A stretch of DNA of 64,000 bases from Leucaena leucocephala (GCA_037074615.1 CM073562.1:15113001-15177000), one strand, 5' to 3'; shown: positions 46,990 through 58,839, numbered from the stretch's first letter. Made by a program: numbers and translations. The notes: a model not told the origin generated them from the sequence alone.

Positions 46990-47495
46990 AGATATTGTTT
47001 GGATATAATTTTAAAAATTGATTTATAAAAAAAATAATTTTTAAACAGTTTATATAAAAAAAATTTTAGATAAAAATTTATGAAAAAAAATAATTTTAAA
47101 TAAATGAGTGTTTAGATAATTATTTTCATAAATATTTTTATTATTGGTAAATTACGAAAAATGATATGAGTATTAAATGAGAAGAGATAAGATATAAGAG
47201 GAAAGAAAAGAGATAACATAAAAAAAGAAAAGAGAGAGGGTGTAAGAAAAAATAGGAGAGATGAGAGGGGGTATAAGAAAAAATAAGGGTAATATATTAA
47301 TTGATTAGTTCATAAACTCTTTTACTGTTCTATAAGCTACTCTTACCAGCTTATTTAAAACTTTAATTTTAACCTATAGTTTAATTTAAAAGTTCGTTTG
47401 AACAAATATAACTGTTTATTTTAAATTTTTTTAAATTTAAATTTTATCTAATTTTTTTTTTTTAAATTATAATTTGTAAGTAAACCAAACAGGCC
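46990..47495 (-). mobile_element. MITE-like element family M1, copy 10
   Basis: Starts attgtttggat, ends ccaaacaggccc, inverted ends of the family. Carries a GA-rich core (47170-47285), minus-strand phrases ('gttctataagctactctta') and 'tttattattggtaaattac'. Well preserved. Confidence 0.7.
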
Positions 47496-48826
47496 CATAA
47501 TAATAATAAATAAATGAAATAGATTGGGGGCACGTTAAATTTCTTTAAATATCATTGCATGTTAATTACATTTCTTAATCACCAAGCTAAAAGCTTAGGT
47601 AAGGGGAAATATTTTAAACCATTACTTAACAAAGATTTTAATTAATGGCTCTTGCTTATTTCTTTAACCAAGAGGACTATAGTTATCACTAATTTATATT
47701 AATACTTCTAAAATTAAATTATTATAGACTTTAAATTTCACTACTTACCTATTTTTATGCTGCTATAAAAAAACATAGATGGAGTGATGGAAAAGAATTA
47801 AGTGATTCAACTAAACAATTTGCAAGATTCTTATCTTAGTTAATTGGAGGCATTAGTGTTGGTAAAGAATTTTGACAAAAAAAAAAGGCTTGTTAAAGAA
47901 CAGTAGAAGGAAGGGGGGGAGAGAAAGAGAGAGAGAGAGAGAGAGAAGGGTTGAACAAACAATCCCGCCAACAATACGAGAAACTCTCAAACACAAAAAC
48001 CAACGAGGTAGGAATCTTATTTATTTAGTTGTATTGAATGAGTGGTGGGTCGAAGACACCCAAACCGATGAAACAAAGTTAGATATTACCCATTTAAATA
48101 ATATTATATAACATTTAATATTTTAATATGATTTTACGTGTAATATTGATATAATTTTATATATAATTTTATTTTTTAAATATTAAAAATTATATAAAAT
48201 TAAAAAATTATAGATAAAAATTATATTATAAATAAAGTTAAAATACTAAATAGTATGTAAAAATTAAGATTAAAATATTATATATTATATAATCTTTTAA
48301 ATATTCCCTTTTCAATTCCAATTGTAACAACCCATTTACTCAAACATAAAGTTAAAACCTTTTGCTTCCAAAAATAGCAACAATTTGTCCAAAAAATTAC
48401 CGAAGAAAGGGAGAGGAAATCCATTTATCCATGAATATCGCTCCGCCAGTGGGTGGCCTGCCCAGTGAGGCAGTGACAACTCTTCCTAAATTCCAAATAC
48501 ACCAAAAAAGAAAAAAAAAGTAAAACACCAACCACATGATTACATTTGTTGGGTGGACCCCCACCCTCCGGACTTCACTCGCACATTTAAATTTAGTTAA
48601 TTTCCAGATATGAGCACAAAGGGGAAAAGAGAAGGAAAGCAAAAGCAAAGAATCATAACTTCGATTTAAAAAAAGTCACAGCCCCAACTCAGACCATCCC
48701 CTCCAACGGATCACACACGACACGCCAATAAATAAATAATTTATTATTTTAATATTTGTTATTATTGTTATAGGACGATAATGAAAAGTAAGAGAGTACG
48801 ATGCGAGAGAGAGAGAAGAGACGTCC
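47496..48826. other. Intergenic, distal promoter side of the 49-kb gene
   Basis: Holds a (GA)n microsatellite at 47927-47946 and AT-rich DNA. 48360-48730 is more balanced and may include distal promoter sequence. Open frames here (47872-48111, 48397-48648) match no family I know. Confidence 0.4.
47927..47946. repeat. (GA)n microsatellite
   Basis: About ten GA units. Confidence 0.85.
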
Positions 48827-48920
48827 GTGACGCAGCTTTTAATTAAAGCCTTCCTTCCTCTCTACAGGCCCCTGTCTCTTTCTTCCTTACATATACACCC
48901 AATCCTACTTTTCCTTCTCC

Positions 48921-48930
48921 TATATATACC
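48921..48930 (+). promoter_or_regulatory. TATA box of the acidic-protein gene
   Basis: TATATATACC lies 136 bp upstream of the ATG at 49066 and is flanked by CT-rich sequence, as in many plant core promoters. It implies a leader of about 100-110 nt. Confidence 0.65.
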
Positions 48931-49065
48931 CTCCCCCATCGCTCTTTCCTCTCAATCAAACACCTCTTTTTTCTCTCTCATCTCGCACCCTATCCCTGAA
49001 AAACACTATCGTCACCAACGTGATTCTCTGTTATCTTCTCTTTTCACTCTCTCTCCTCTATTACC

Positions 49066-49788
49066 ATGGTGGACGATTCTGCCTACACCAGGAAGCGAGC
49101 CCGGGATGATGATGACTCGTCCGACTTCGATGAGGATTTGCATGAGTCGAAGATCTCCCGGGTGAACTCTGACTCTGATGTGAACTCGTCCGAGTCGAAG
49201 CTTACTCGGACGGACTCGTCGGAGTCTTGCAATGACTCGGAGGGGGATGGACTCGGCGGGGTTGACTCGGCCACGGCGACTTTTGAGTCGACCGGGGCTA
49301 GGGAGGTTGAGGATGATTTGTTGATGAAGATCCTTGATGACTCTGATAATGCTGCCGCCGAGCGTGAGCCGACGATGCAGGGTCTTGACTCTGTAATCAA
49401 GAGTTTCGAGGATGAGATACTCGCCCCGGGTTCGGATCCGGTGGGTTCGAACCTGGTTCATGAGTCGAGTGATTTGCAGCATCTTCTGGAAGCGTCTGAT
49501 GACGAACTCGGGTTACCGCCGACGGTGACGCCTCCCGCTGAGGAGGACAAGCAGGAGTTGGTAACCGCGGGTTTTAGTGGGGTCGGACCGGATGGTATCG
49601 ATCTGAGCGGGTTTATGGGGTTTGAAGATGATATTCCGCTGTATGAGGCTCTGGGGTATGGATCTGGCGTGTTTGTTGAGTTCGGCGCCGAGGATAACGG
49701 CGGCGGTTTTGTTACCCTCGATGGGTTGTTTGATCATGCAGATGCCGGCGATGTGTTGTGGTGGTCGGAGTCTCTACAGGCGATGTAG
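49066..49788 (+). CDS. Acidic plant protein of unknown function, possibly a nuclear regulator
   Basis: Intronless ORF of 240 aa with ATG 49066 after a TATA box and pyrimidine-rich leader. Codon use and GC content are clearly above the flanks, so it is a real gene. A basic patch near the start (RKRARD, about 9-14) could be a nuclear signal and is followed by serine/aspartate-rich sequence. Motif-like blocks follow: LDSVIKSFEDEIL, SDLQHLLEASDDELGLPP, GFEDDIPLYEALGYG, and a C terminus LDGLFDHADAGDVLWWSESL. The amphipathic, acidic-aromatic C-terminal pieces look like activation or interaction motifs, but I know no domain name for them. It may belong to the family of Arabidopsis At3g25870/At1g13360 (recalled only as unknown proteins; hypothesis). 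No membrane segment or signal peptide. Confidence 0.8.
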   Translation: MVDDSAYTRKRARDDDDSSDFDEDLHESKISRVNSDSDVNSSESKLTRTDSSESCNDSEGDGLGGVDSATATFESTGAREVEDDLLMKILDDSDNAAAEREPTMQGLDSVIKSFEDEILAPGSDPVGSNLVHESSDLQHLLEASDDELGLPPTVTPPAEEDKQELVTAGFSGVGPDGIDLSGFMGFEDDIPLYEALGYGSGVFVEFGAEDNGGGFVTLDGLFDHADAGDVLWWSESLQAM

Positions 49789-51929
49789 GAATGTAGGAGG
49801 ATGTCGGGGTGGAAACGTTTAGGCGACGGCAAGATTTTGTGGTGTCTTTTGCCGAGACGCTTCCGGTAGGGTTTAAATTGTTTTGTTCATACAATGGGAA
49901 GATGTAAATCCATATGAAGATGAAGATGGGTAAAAGAAGCACAGAAAATGTAGATGGCAGATGTGAAAATTCTAGAATTAATTATTTTGTTCATTTCGTT
50001 GTTTTGCAATTTTATTAACAGGTAGATTAGTGCTCTCTGATTCGTTCTTTACAGTTTTTATTGACCGCTTTACTTCTCGCTCTTAACCCCACATTCCTTC
50101 ATGTTTCTTGGTATTAACGTTGCATTATTCTTCATTTACGTTCTTCTAAATCCCATCGATTTATTTATTTTATACGACGAGGAAGCGTTGAAGAATTAAA
50201 AAGGGTTCAGTAGATATACTGATCTGTAAATGAATATCCTAAAATGTTTTTACACGTTAACTTGTAACACTTGTCCCAATTATTATTTTTTAATTATTTT
50301 TAAAAAAAATATCAACGACATGAAGTCTTGTTGGTTAAATGTTTTCTTTCTTGAATTTGCCCCTTCATCTTTTCAAATATTGAGGGTGAATTTGGAGGAA
50401 TATGAAAGATGCTATTTCTTTTAAATTTATTTTTGAATATAAAATTTTAGTTTATTAAAATTATAAATGTTTTCTATGTATTTTTATATAATTATATTTA
50501 TTAAGTAGATAGTTGGATATATATAATTGAATAAGATATTTTAAATAAATAAATATATAATTATTATAATTAATTAATTTATATATTTTACTAATATTAA
50601 TCTATTTAAAAAATTACCCCATTAGATCCGATAAAAATGGATGTGAATAGTTTTATTTTTTTAATTTATGTCACATCAGTAGATATATTGATCTGTAATA
50701 AATGGGATCTGGTAAATAGTACATCGTTTAATTAAAGTTCATATCTTTTATGGGTCCCAAAAGAAGGCGTTCATATCTTTTTTGGTGTTCTCCCTCGTAC
50801 TGGGTTGTCACCATGTTGGTGTCCGCTGCCCAGAGACTATTATGATATACAGGTTCAGCCACTTTATGAGGCGCACCTAACAATAACGCACTGCAAAATT
50901 GGCTAAAAGTCATTGAATTTTTTAAAAAATGTAAATTATATTCACAATGAAGAGAAAAATATAAATAGAATGTTCCAGAGAGCTTTGAAGTTTTTCCATC
51001 AAAATATTTATTTTTCATTTAATCAAATGACTAGGACCGAGATAGCTATATATGTATACATACATACATACATGGACAGTTGAATTGAATCCTTATCATT
51101 GTTCTCTCAATCGGGATGATCCATCCTAGCACAATCGCACCTCACTTTGGAGAAACAAGTTGGAATATTTTTATTTTATTTTAAATAAATAAATTAATAC
51201 ACACAAAAAATGTCCTTATCATCATCTCTTCCCCACAATCATTCCGCCACCGGCTACTATTTTCAGGCCAATCATTTTCGGATTTTATGTCTTCATTTGC
51301 ATTGAGGCTTTAATTTTCCGGCATGCTAACGTCGGGCCATTCCCATGTCTTATCGGCTCAATTTTGATATTCTCAATTGTTAAATGCGTATATTCGTAAT
51401 ATTTTTTTAAAAAAAATAAATATTCTTGACTCTTTAATCTTCTAAATCCAATTCCATCACAGAATATATAAAAAAAAAAGTATTCGTATTTTAGCATTAA
51501 AAAATGAGATAAAATCAATCAATTAGTTTCTATAGCTTGTACTCAAGATTCCTAAAATTTCACTCCCTAAACTTTTATAAAATCATTTAATATTTCACAA
51601 ATTGAGTGGTAATGGGGTTAGAAAATAATGTAAATACTAACAGATTAAATTACTGAAATTATGGACTAAATAAATTATTTTACAAAAGAAGTTATTTAAA
51701 ATATAGTTTCAAATTTATGGAAAATGAAAAAAGATAAAATTATCATGCATACATTTCTTTGTAAAAATGATTAATCCAACCGGACCTCATGAATCATATC
51801 AGGTAAAGATGACCCGACCCTTAACCACATGCGGCTTGGACCTCCTAATCGGACCGCAACGTTCTTATTCTTCTTATCCACAATAGAAGCAGTGGCGTGG
51901 TGTGGCCAGAGTTTTGAGTCCAGTCAATA
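49789..51929. other. 3' UTR of the acidic-protein gene and intergenic DNA
   Basis: About 300 bp of 3' flank, then AT-rich sequence. A 96-codon minus-strand frame at 50728-51018 has some balanced sequence but no recognised family. 51060-51073 holds (ACAT)n units. Confidence 0.4.
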
Positions 51930-53618
51930 ATGGCTTTGGCCACTGGTAGTTGTAGCGGTGCTAGAATCCTCTACGGCCACTCCATCAGAGCTCCACAAAC
52001 CTCCATCCTCCGTTCTTCTCACTTCACTCGCTCATTCTCTGTTAGAAAACTTCACATAGTTTCGGCAAAGAAGTTTTCGCCCCGTACTGGAAGGTTGGAC
52101 AGGAACCGAAGGGGCTCCGTCACCACCGAAGACCAAGAAGACCAGCGAGCGGACGAAACTCAAGATGTCGTTGATAACGCCGATGACGGATTTGTCTTGC
52201 CGGAGCTCCCCGGCGACAAACCGGACTTCTGGGAAGGCCCGCAGTGGGATGCCCTCGGCTTCTTCGTGCAGTATTTGTGGGCTTTCGGTATTGTTTTCGC
52301 GGTATGATATTCAATTCTTTGTTTCTCTTTTAATTTTCCTTGGTTCTGCTTGTTTAATTCTCTATTTGATTCTTGTGTTTCTCGATGAATTGAGATTATA
52401 CGTTTTTTTTTTTTTTCTGAGAACTGCTTAGGGATTATGGATTAGACATTCAACAAACCCACCAACTGATACAGCAAGTTAACAAAAAAAAATAATACGG
52501 CAAACAGGAAAACAAATACAAATGCCTGAAGACACTAATCTGGCATCCACGTGTTATTTTAATAATTGAAGCTTTTTCCACCAAAAAGAAGCCTAATAAG
52601 TGGAGCTTAATATTGATGATGCACATGATACAACTCAATCCACTTAGAAGGACCCTATTGAATAATAAGTAAACTTAGGACATGTTTGGAAGTTTTGAAT
52701 TAAATGGAAAGATACGTGCTAATTCATTGTTCGGAAGTTGAGCAAGTGATGGAACACAATGAAATTACTCATAAGTAGAATATAATATTTCAACTAGAAA
52801 ACATATATCACTTGTTTTTGTGCAACAAAAGCTTCAGTCTCACATCATTTGCTATGATGTTGTTGTCTTTTGGGCCGGAAGTTAAAGTGGTGGGAATTGA
52901 ATTCTTGACATGTAAAGATCAACATAGGTTTCACTAAACCCACATGCCATCGGCTTTGGAGAGTCATTCTTTATTTGTGTTTGAGGAGAGATTAAATTCT
53001 TTCAAACAGAACACTACAACTCGTCTTACTAATGTATTTCTGAATCCAATTTTTAATGTAAGATATGTGTCCTTACCTACTACAACGCACTTGGATAGAA
53101 GACTCAGAAGCCAAGTTTTAATCTTCAGTGTTACTATACTTGTTAAGAGTTTTATGGAGATGGTCTATTCAATATGCTGTAACTTGTTCTCTAAGCTTAG
53201 TAATATCTTACCAAAAAGACAATTTTTAGGCAGATTCAGTCTATTATTAAAGGTAATGATTCATATGCCTGCTCATTTACGAAACAAGCATGTAAGCATT
53301 TCAGACATTTCTTTCAATGAGACCTACTTTGGAGTTTTGATATGCTTCAATATCTCTCTGATTGATTTAGTCACTTGTTAATCTCTCCGGACTTGGAATC
53401 AATCAATCAAGTTGTATTTACACTTGTGAATTAAATTTTCACAGTTAATTGCTTGTGGGATTGCTGTGGCAACATATAATGAAGGGGCAACGGATTTCAA
53501 GGAGACTCCTGCCTACAAAGAATCCATCCAGTCTAGAGAACTTTTGGAAGAACCAGAGGAATCAAACTCAGATGTGTTTGAATCCAATCCAACAGAGGTG
53601 GCTCCTAGTTTGGAGTAG
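51930..53618 (+). CDS. Small plastid-targeted membrane protein, conserved but uncharacterised
   Basis: Two exons, 51930-52301 and 53445-53618, joined in phase 0 by a GT-AG intron of 1,143 bp, giving 181 aa. The N terminus (about 1-50; MALATGSCSG, then S/R-rich) looks like a chloroplast transit peptide. An acidic middle (EDQEDQRADETQD) follows. The most structured part is PELPGDKPDFWEGPQWDALG (91-110), leading into one hydrophobic segment, about 109-135, that spans the exon junction (FFVQYLWAFGIVFA / LIACGIAVATYNEG). The C terminus is acidic and ends near TEVAPSLE. This architecture suggests a single-pass thylakoid or envelope protein. I recall such a protein only as 'unknown', perhaps At3g25805. 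The intron's second half may contain an old insertion. Confidence 0.85.
52302..53444 (+). other. Intron of the plastid-protein gene
   Basis: GTATGA donor, CACAG acceptor. From about 52680 composition changes; the 145-codon open frame at 52944-53381 has no recognised homologue. Possibly a decayed insertion; no LTR or inverted ends found. Confidence 0.5.
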
Positions 53619-54382
53619 GTCTATTCTTAGATGTTGTAAATCACATTATTATGTTGGGCCAATGAATGGATTCAAACATGAAGAAGCATGGCACTATAAG
53701 TTTGTAAAGCAATGCTTCTTTTTTATATGTACAAGCTCTCAAGTTTATATATAGACGAGTTGGTTTTTCATTCTGAAATGTATTATTGTCCTCATCTCTG
53801 CCATTTCACATAGTATTATGAAATAGTAGTAAGCTACTGTGGTGTTTTATGTCTGAAATAGAAAGCGGTCTGAAAATTAGGGAAGAAAAGTTATCAACTT
53901 CATTAAATCTGTAGAAGATATTCAGAAATAAGGAGGAGTGATTATAGGAATTAATTAGATATGATTATAGGAGGATAAGGGGGATAGAATCAGATAACTG
54001 TATCCTATGATTTGCGCCTAGCTCACGTAGAGGAATATACAAGACAGAATTTACCTCAGTTCTCTGTTCTTTGTCAAGTAAATTCAACAGCCCACACCAA
54101 CAAAATCACATATTTATTCACTGACAGACTTGCCTTCCTGTTTCTGAACAGAAGGAAAGCCTGCAACTAAACTGTAAACAAAAACACCAGATTTATATAC
54201 TATAAATTACTAAAATAGATAAAAATGATAGAAAAACATTTATAAAACTATACATCAAAATACGTAATAGTTCTTCTGCTACTGACTAAATATAAGGACT
54301 ACAGTAACAATTAAAATGTTGAGAATAGGATTGCTGCTGTCAAGGCTACAACAAAACCATTCCCTGCCTTCAAATTAATGGC
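53619..54382. other. Intergenic between convergent genes
   Basis: 3' flanks of the plastid-protein gene (plus) and of the lipid-transfer gene (minus). No additional gene. Confidence 0.45.
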
Positions 54383-55147
54383 TTAGCTTCTTGCAAGTCC
54401 AAATCCTATAATTTTGGGTTTTGGTGTCACTGGAACTCCTGGAGAAGCTAAAATTGCAGTAAAAACAGAGAGTCACTAGCAAAGAAAGCCAACTTGGTTA
54501 TCAAAATATCCATTTTCTCCGTGAACTTTGATTGAGAGACATCTAACTAAAAAAAACTAATATGAAAACTTAGCAATAATAATAGAAAAAAACAGAGGAT
54601 GCTTTACAGCAACGTTAGGGCTGCCCACTTGAGTAGGTGGTGAATTGGTAGGCAATTTTACCCCTGTTAAAAAATAACGTAAAATGATTCAAAAAAAGAA
54701 AAAGAAAAAGAAAGAAATCTTGCATCAAACCATACACTATTAAAATACCCACAAGATATGTAGACATGGTTTAACATAAATTTAAGTGTTTAATACCTGG
54801 GCATTCAGAGACATTGAATTGAAGGGTACAGCGAGAAGGAAGCTGCAGGGCAAGTATCCTATTGATGGGGAACGAGCAAAAAGTGGAGGAGACATTTTGC
54901 AGAACACAAAGACAACGTGGGACTTGTGTGTAGAGCAATTTAAGGTTGTCACAGCAAGGCTGTCCTGGAGACAAAGCAAGACCTTGCACAAATGGTGCAC
55001 AATGAAAAAGAGGAAGGAGGCTGGAGCTGCATTGGGCTATGCTGGGTTCAGAGAAGCTTGTATCTTGTGCATTAATGGTGGATGGATGGGAAATGATCAA
55101 TTGATCATGAGGAAAAAATTGCAGAAAATAAGGAACAAAGAAGCCAT
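54383..55147 (-). pseudogene. GPI-type lipid transfer protein (LTPG-like), probably damaged
   Basis: The minus strand encodes an eight-cysteine motif: C-x9-C-x14-CC-x12-C-x-C-x25-C-x8-C, with PGQPCCDNL, CLCVL and INRILALQLPSRC. This is the non-specific LTP/LTPG pattern of secreted lipid carriers. Exon 1 runs to a GTATTA donor (exon end 54797). A second piece, 54663-54608, is threonine/proline-rich. A third, 54447-54383, ends GFGLARS then TAA, like a GPI-anchor tail. The natural start, ATG 55147 (MASLFLIFCNFF, a good signal peptide), hits TGA after 16 codons and is one base out of frame with the cysteine domain. The frame between pieces 2 and 3 also does not fit with the splice sites I find. 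Either a recent pseudogene or a gene with local sequence errors. Confidence 0.6.
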
Positions 55148-56042
55148 AATGGATGATGTTCGAGCAGAGGATAAGGATTCACAATCAAGGCTTATAAATA
55201 GATAAAATGAGTCTATTTTTGTGTGATCATGAGTTGTTGCATGCATGATGCATGGTGCATGTTATCACAGACATGCAGTTCTTGTTATGAAGGGAGATTG
55301 CATTTAAGTTTATGTGTCAAAAGTACTGCTTTTGAAATACAATATTACACTTATCAGAAAGTAAATCAGTTAAATTTAAGTGCATTCATCATGAGTTCTG
55401 GGGGTGAGTTCAAATTATGCTCGGGGTCAAAAGTAGATAATTCATGTTAAAATTAGGAGACTTGTACAATTGCTTCTTTTTGCATTTTGACACCAAACAT
55501 ACTTTTGGTGGGATACGTGTATATTAAGGATAAGTCCATTTTAATATGTGTATATATATGTATGTGCTAAGGAAGATTTGATTATGTAATAGGAGATAAA
55601 AATCCATTTTAATTAATGGCAAGGCTTCCCATGATTGAAGGGAACAGCTAGTATCGCTCATCAAAGAAAAGGAAACGAGAGTAGGATTCCTTTGATTGCA
55701 TGTTGCTTAAAATTATTATATCTTTTGAGCTTCATTTTTGTTCGACTTATTGAACTATTTTATTAAAGAAAATGATCAAATTAGAGAATATATTGAATTA
55801 TGGATCCACCTTTGATTGGTCAAAATATTTAATAATTAAATAAGTGATTTAATTTTTATTATAATAATATTTTCTGATAAAATCAACATTTAATAGAGAT
55901 TTAAATGAGTTTAAATTCAAATAATATTGTTCTATCTCATTGGTTGAGATTATCAGAGGTTATAATAAATCAACTTACTCGACAATCGACGGAAAATCTC
56001 ACAGCATTCACGTTGTTTATCAATTGCGTAGGTGAAACTGTA
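55148..56042. other. Intergenic between divergent LTPG-like and ALMT loci
   Basis: No gene supported; probably promoters of both neighbours. Confidence 0.4.
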
Positions 56043-56844
56043 ATGGCTACGAACACGAAACTCGCTGAGATGGGATCTTTCAGGTACTCTTTCTCGGACA
56101 AGAGGGAGAGGCTGCGCTCCATGAAAGGGTACTCTCATATAGGGATCAATATTCCGGAATCCGACGAAGAAGAAGCTCGCTCCAGGAGGAGGTTTTGTTC
56201 TTACCGTGCTTTCGTCGACGGCATTATCGACGGCTGGAAGGCACTCAAGAGTATTACTTCTAGGGCATGGGAGATGGGTCACAATGATCCCCGGAAGGTC
56301 ATATTCTCTGCGAAAGTGGGATTTGGGTTGATGCTCCTCTCCTTGTTGATTTCTTTAAAGAGTCCTTCAATGAAATGAGTCACTATTGTGGCTGGTCTAT
56401 ATTGACGGTCGTCGTCGTCTTTGAATTCAGTATAGGTGTGGTTCTTCTCTGATTTTATTTTATAAATTTTGTGTGTGTGGGGACCAATTTTTTTGAGTAT
56501 ATTCTCGCGTGCATCATTTCGAATTTGGGCGTATGCAATATTAGCATAGAAACTCTTTTTTTTAATCTCTTTCATTAACAGTAAATTTATCGTCTTTTTC
56601 CTCTTGCGCTTTTTGATGAAACTAGTGGCTATTAGTTTCTGCTCCATGTTCCAAAGGCACTGTTTTAAGTTGTATCATTTCTTGCTTTGTCATGAATAGT
56701 ATTCGTCCTGGAGAGAATTCGATATTTCTAATAATTCATTCATCAGGAAATCGATTATTTTAACTACTTTTCTATGGTGTTTTCTAGATAAAATGCTCTT
56801 CCTTGGATCAATTCAGATGCAAGCATCTTACTTTGTCATGTATA

Positions 56845-58839
56845 TGTTGGAAATCGTGCCCTAGGGGCCAATCATTGTCTTATGAACATTATTGATTTAT
56901 GAATTTATTAATTGAGTTATCATATTATTTGCATGTTTACTATGATGACCATCCTTGGATAATTCATGATATTATCCTAAATGTCCCTGGTCGATCATCT
57001 ATGTGGGAGCACAGATGAAATAAGACCAGTATGACTTTGAAGATGTATAGAGATATAAATCAAAGTCATAAGCACATGTAAGAGTACAGGGTGTTGGACC
57101 GACCCGCTATGAGAGAACTGCATGGGTAACGTCATAAGCTTCTCTCATATACAAACCATGTCAATATGCCCTTTGACCTGAGATCATCATGGATTCCTAC
57201 ATGACAAAACGCTCAGCTTTGACCTAGTCAAAAGTCACTTTTGACCGAGTGATCATAAAGACTATGTTCGGGCTTAGTGGTTTTTCATGCGGAGGAATGT
57301 GAATGGTTAAAATGGAATTTGTCCCTCACATTCGTGGAGAGATATTACTGGGCCCCTCGATGAGTGAGTCTGAGAAATGTATGGCCATACTGTAATGGAA
57401 AGGTAGTTCCATTTCTATAGTCAGACTACTCAGGGATCGAGAAAGTAACGGTCAGGAATAGGAGGATGACATTATCCATGCCTCATCCATGACCAAAATA
57501 TCGCGTGACAGAAGGGACATGATATGGTTGTATAAAAGGTTACATCGTTTATCGATCCTCATATGATTTGGGTAGTTGTTATGTCTTGCTAGAGACCGCT
57601 TGCGACTTGTGGGCTAGTATAGCAAATGACCCACTGCCAACTTCATATGGGCCTACAGGGTCGCACACAAAATAGCCCAACACGAGCTATGATGTCCAGA
57701 TTCATTGAATCTAAGACATGTCCAGATTCAATGAAAGATCCAGGTGAATGTATATATATTTATTTATATTTATATTCGTATATATATAAATTCGTATATA
57801 TATATTATATATATGAGATATATGCGATTTAATTTATAAGGATAAATTAAATCCCTATCACGTTTGAATTCGAAATTCAAATTGATAGGATATCTCATAT
57901 AAGAGATATTTATAAGATTTAATTTATAAGGATAAATTAAATCTCTATCACGTTTGAAATTCGAAATTCAAATTGATAGGATATCTCATATAAGAGATAT
58001 TTATAAGATTTAATTTATAAGGATAAATTAAATCTCTATCACGTTTGAAATTTGAAATTCAAATTGATAGGATATCTCATATAAGAGATATTTATAAGAT
58101 TTAATTTATAAGGATAAATTAAATCTCTATCACGTTTGAAATTCGAAATTTAAATTGATAGGATATCTCAAATTTGATTTATGGGAATAAATCAAATATA
58201 ACTCAGTCTCATCTTTATTTAAAGTTAAATAAATATGTAATTAAATCTGTGGGACGGATTTAATATTATTTTATTTAATTAGTTTCTTATAAAATTATAC
58301 AATATATGATATTGTATCAATTCGGAATTAATATAAGATTAACTCCAAAATCCAATTAGGTTAAGTGGAAAAACGCATAGCATCCTCTATATCTGATTGG
58401 AGGAGTTACGTTTGAAAATAACACAGAACACAAAAGGCCGAACGGAATCTGCAAAAGGTTTGCAGACAAGAAACTGCCGAAATAGAGACGGAGACTTGTG
58501 AAAGCCTTGGAGGGACAGGAGACGCTAGCACGTCGTTCGTGGTTGGAACGCTGTTCGTGTGGATACCAGTAGAGGAAGCCGACCTGAGGCGTCGACTTCT
58601 TGTGATCGGAAAGAGACCACCGTCCGCGGAGAGAATCTGTGAAGGTCGCTGAGGAACACTCCGTCGATTTCTTGCGATCAGAAAGAGATCACCACCCACG
58701 TAGAGAAGCTGTGAAATTCGCTGAGCAACACTAAGGGTAATGATTCTTTCCACTTGACTTAAACACATACGGCAGATCCTGGCAAGGAATGGAAAATTTT
58801 TAAAGTTTATTTCCGCTGCGTGTCTTCTAATTCCTTACA
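56845..58839. mobile_element. Solo LTR, 1,995 bp, in ALMT intron 1
   Basis: Begins TGTTGGAAATCG and ends CTAATTCCTTACA (TG...CA ends). It is flanked on both sides by the perfect 5-bp target duplication GTATA (56840-56844 and 58840-58844). No gag-pol coding, primer-binding site or second LTR is present inside, so a solo LTR left by LTR-LTR recombination is the simplest reading. It contains a TATAAAAG word (about 57531-57538) that could be its own promoter, a short TA-rich microsatellite at 57750-57815 and a 91-bp tandem array. The 120-codon minus frame at 58406-58768 lies wholly inside it and is not taken as a gene. Confidence 0.85.
57826..58170. repeat. 91-bp tandem repeat inside the solo LTR, about 3.8 copies
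   Basis: Units begin at 57826, 57916, 58007 and 58098 (periods 90, 91, 91). Each holds gatttaatttataaggataa, then 'ctatcacgtttgaa', 'aaattcaaattgataggata' and 'tctcatataagagatat'. That last piece is itself a palindrome, so each unit can fold. Units differ by only a few bases. Confidence 0.9.

Noticed and set aside
49012..49482. Minus-strand frames of 105-156 codons
   Set aside because: Antisense shadows of the acidic-protein gene, arginine- or serine-rich because of its Asp/Ser codons.
50728..51018. 96-codon minus-strand frame
   Set aside because: Balanced composition drew attention, but no family, no conserved motif and no gene context on either strand.
52944..53381. 145-codon frame inside the plastid-protein intron
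   Set aside because: No recognised domain; the flanking exons join cleanly across it, so it is intronic.
54786..55205. 139-codon plus-strand open frame
   Set aside because: It lies antisense to the eight-cysteine LTP domain; the minus-strand reading has a clear family pattern, while this frame has none.
57826..58170. Regularly spaced repeats that could suggest a CRISPR array
   Set aside because: Units are contiguous 91-bp tandem copies without unique spacers, inside a plant LTR.
58406..58768. 120-codon minus-strand frame
   Set aside because: Lies wholly within the solo LTR and has no retroelement or host domain.
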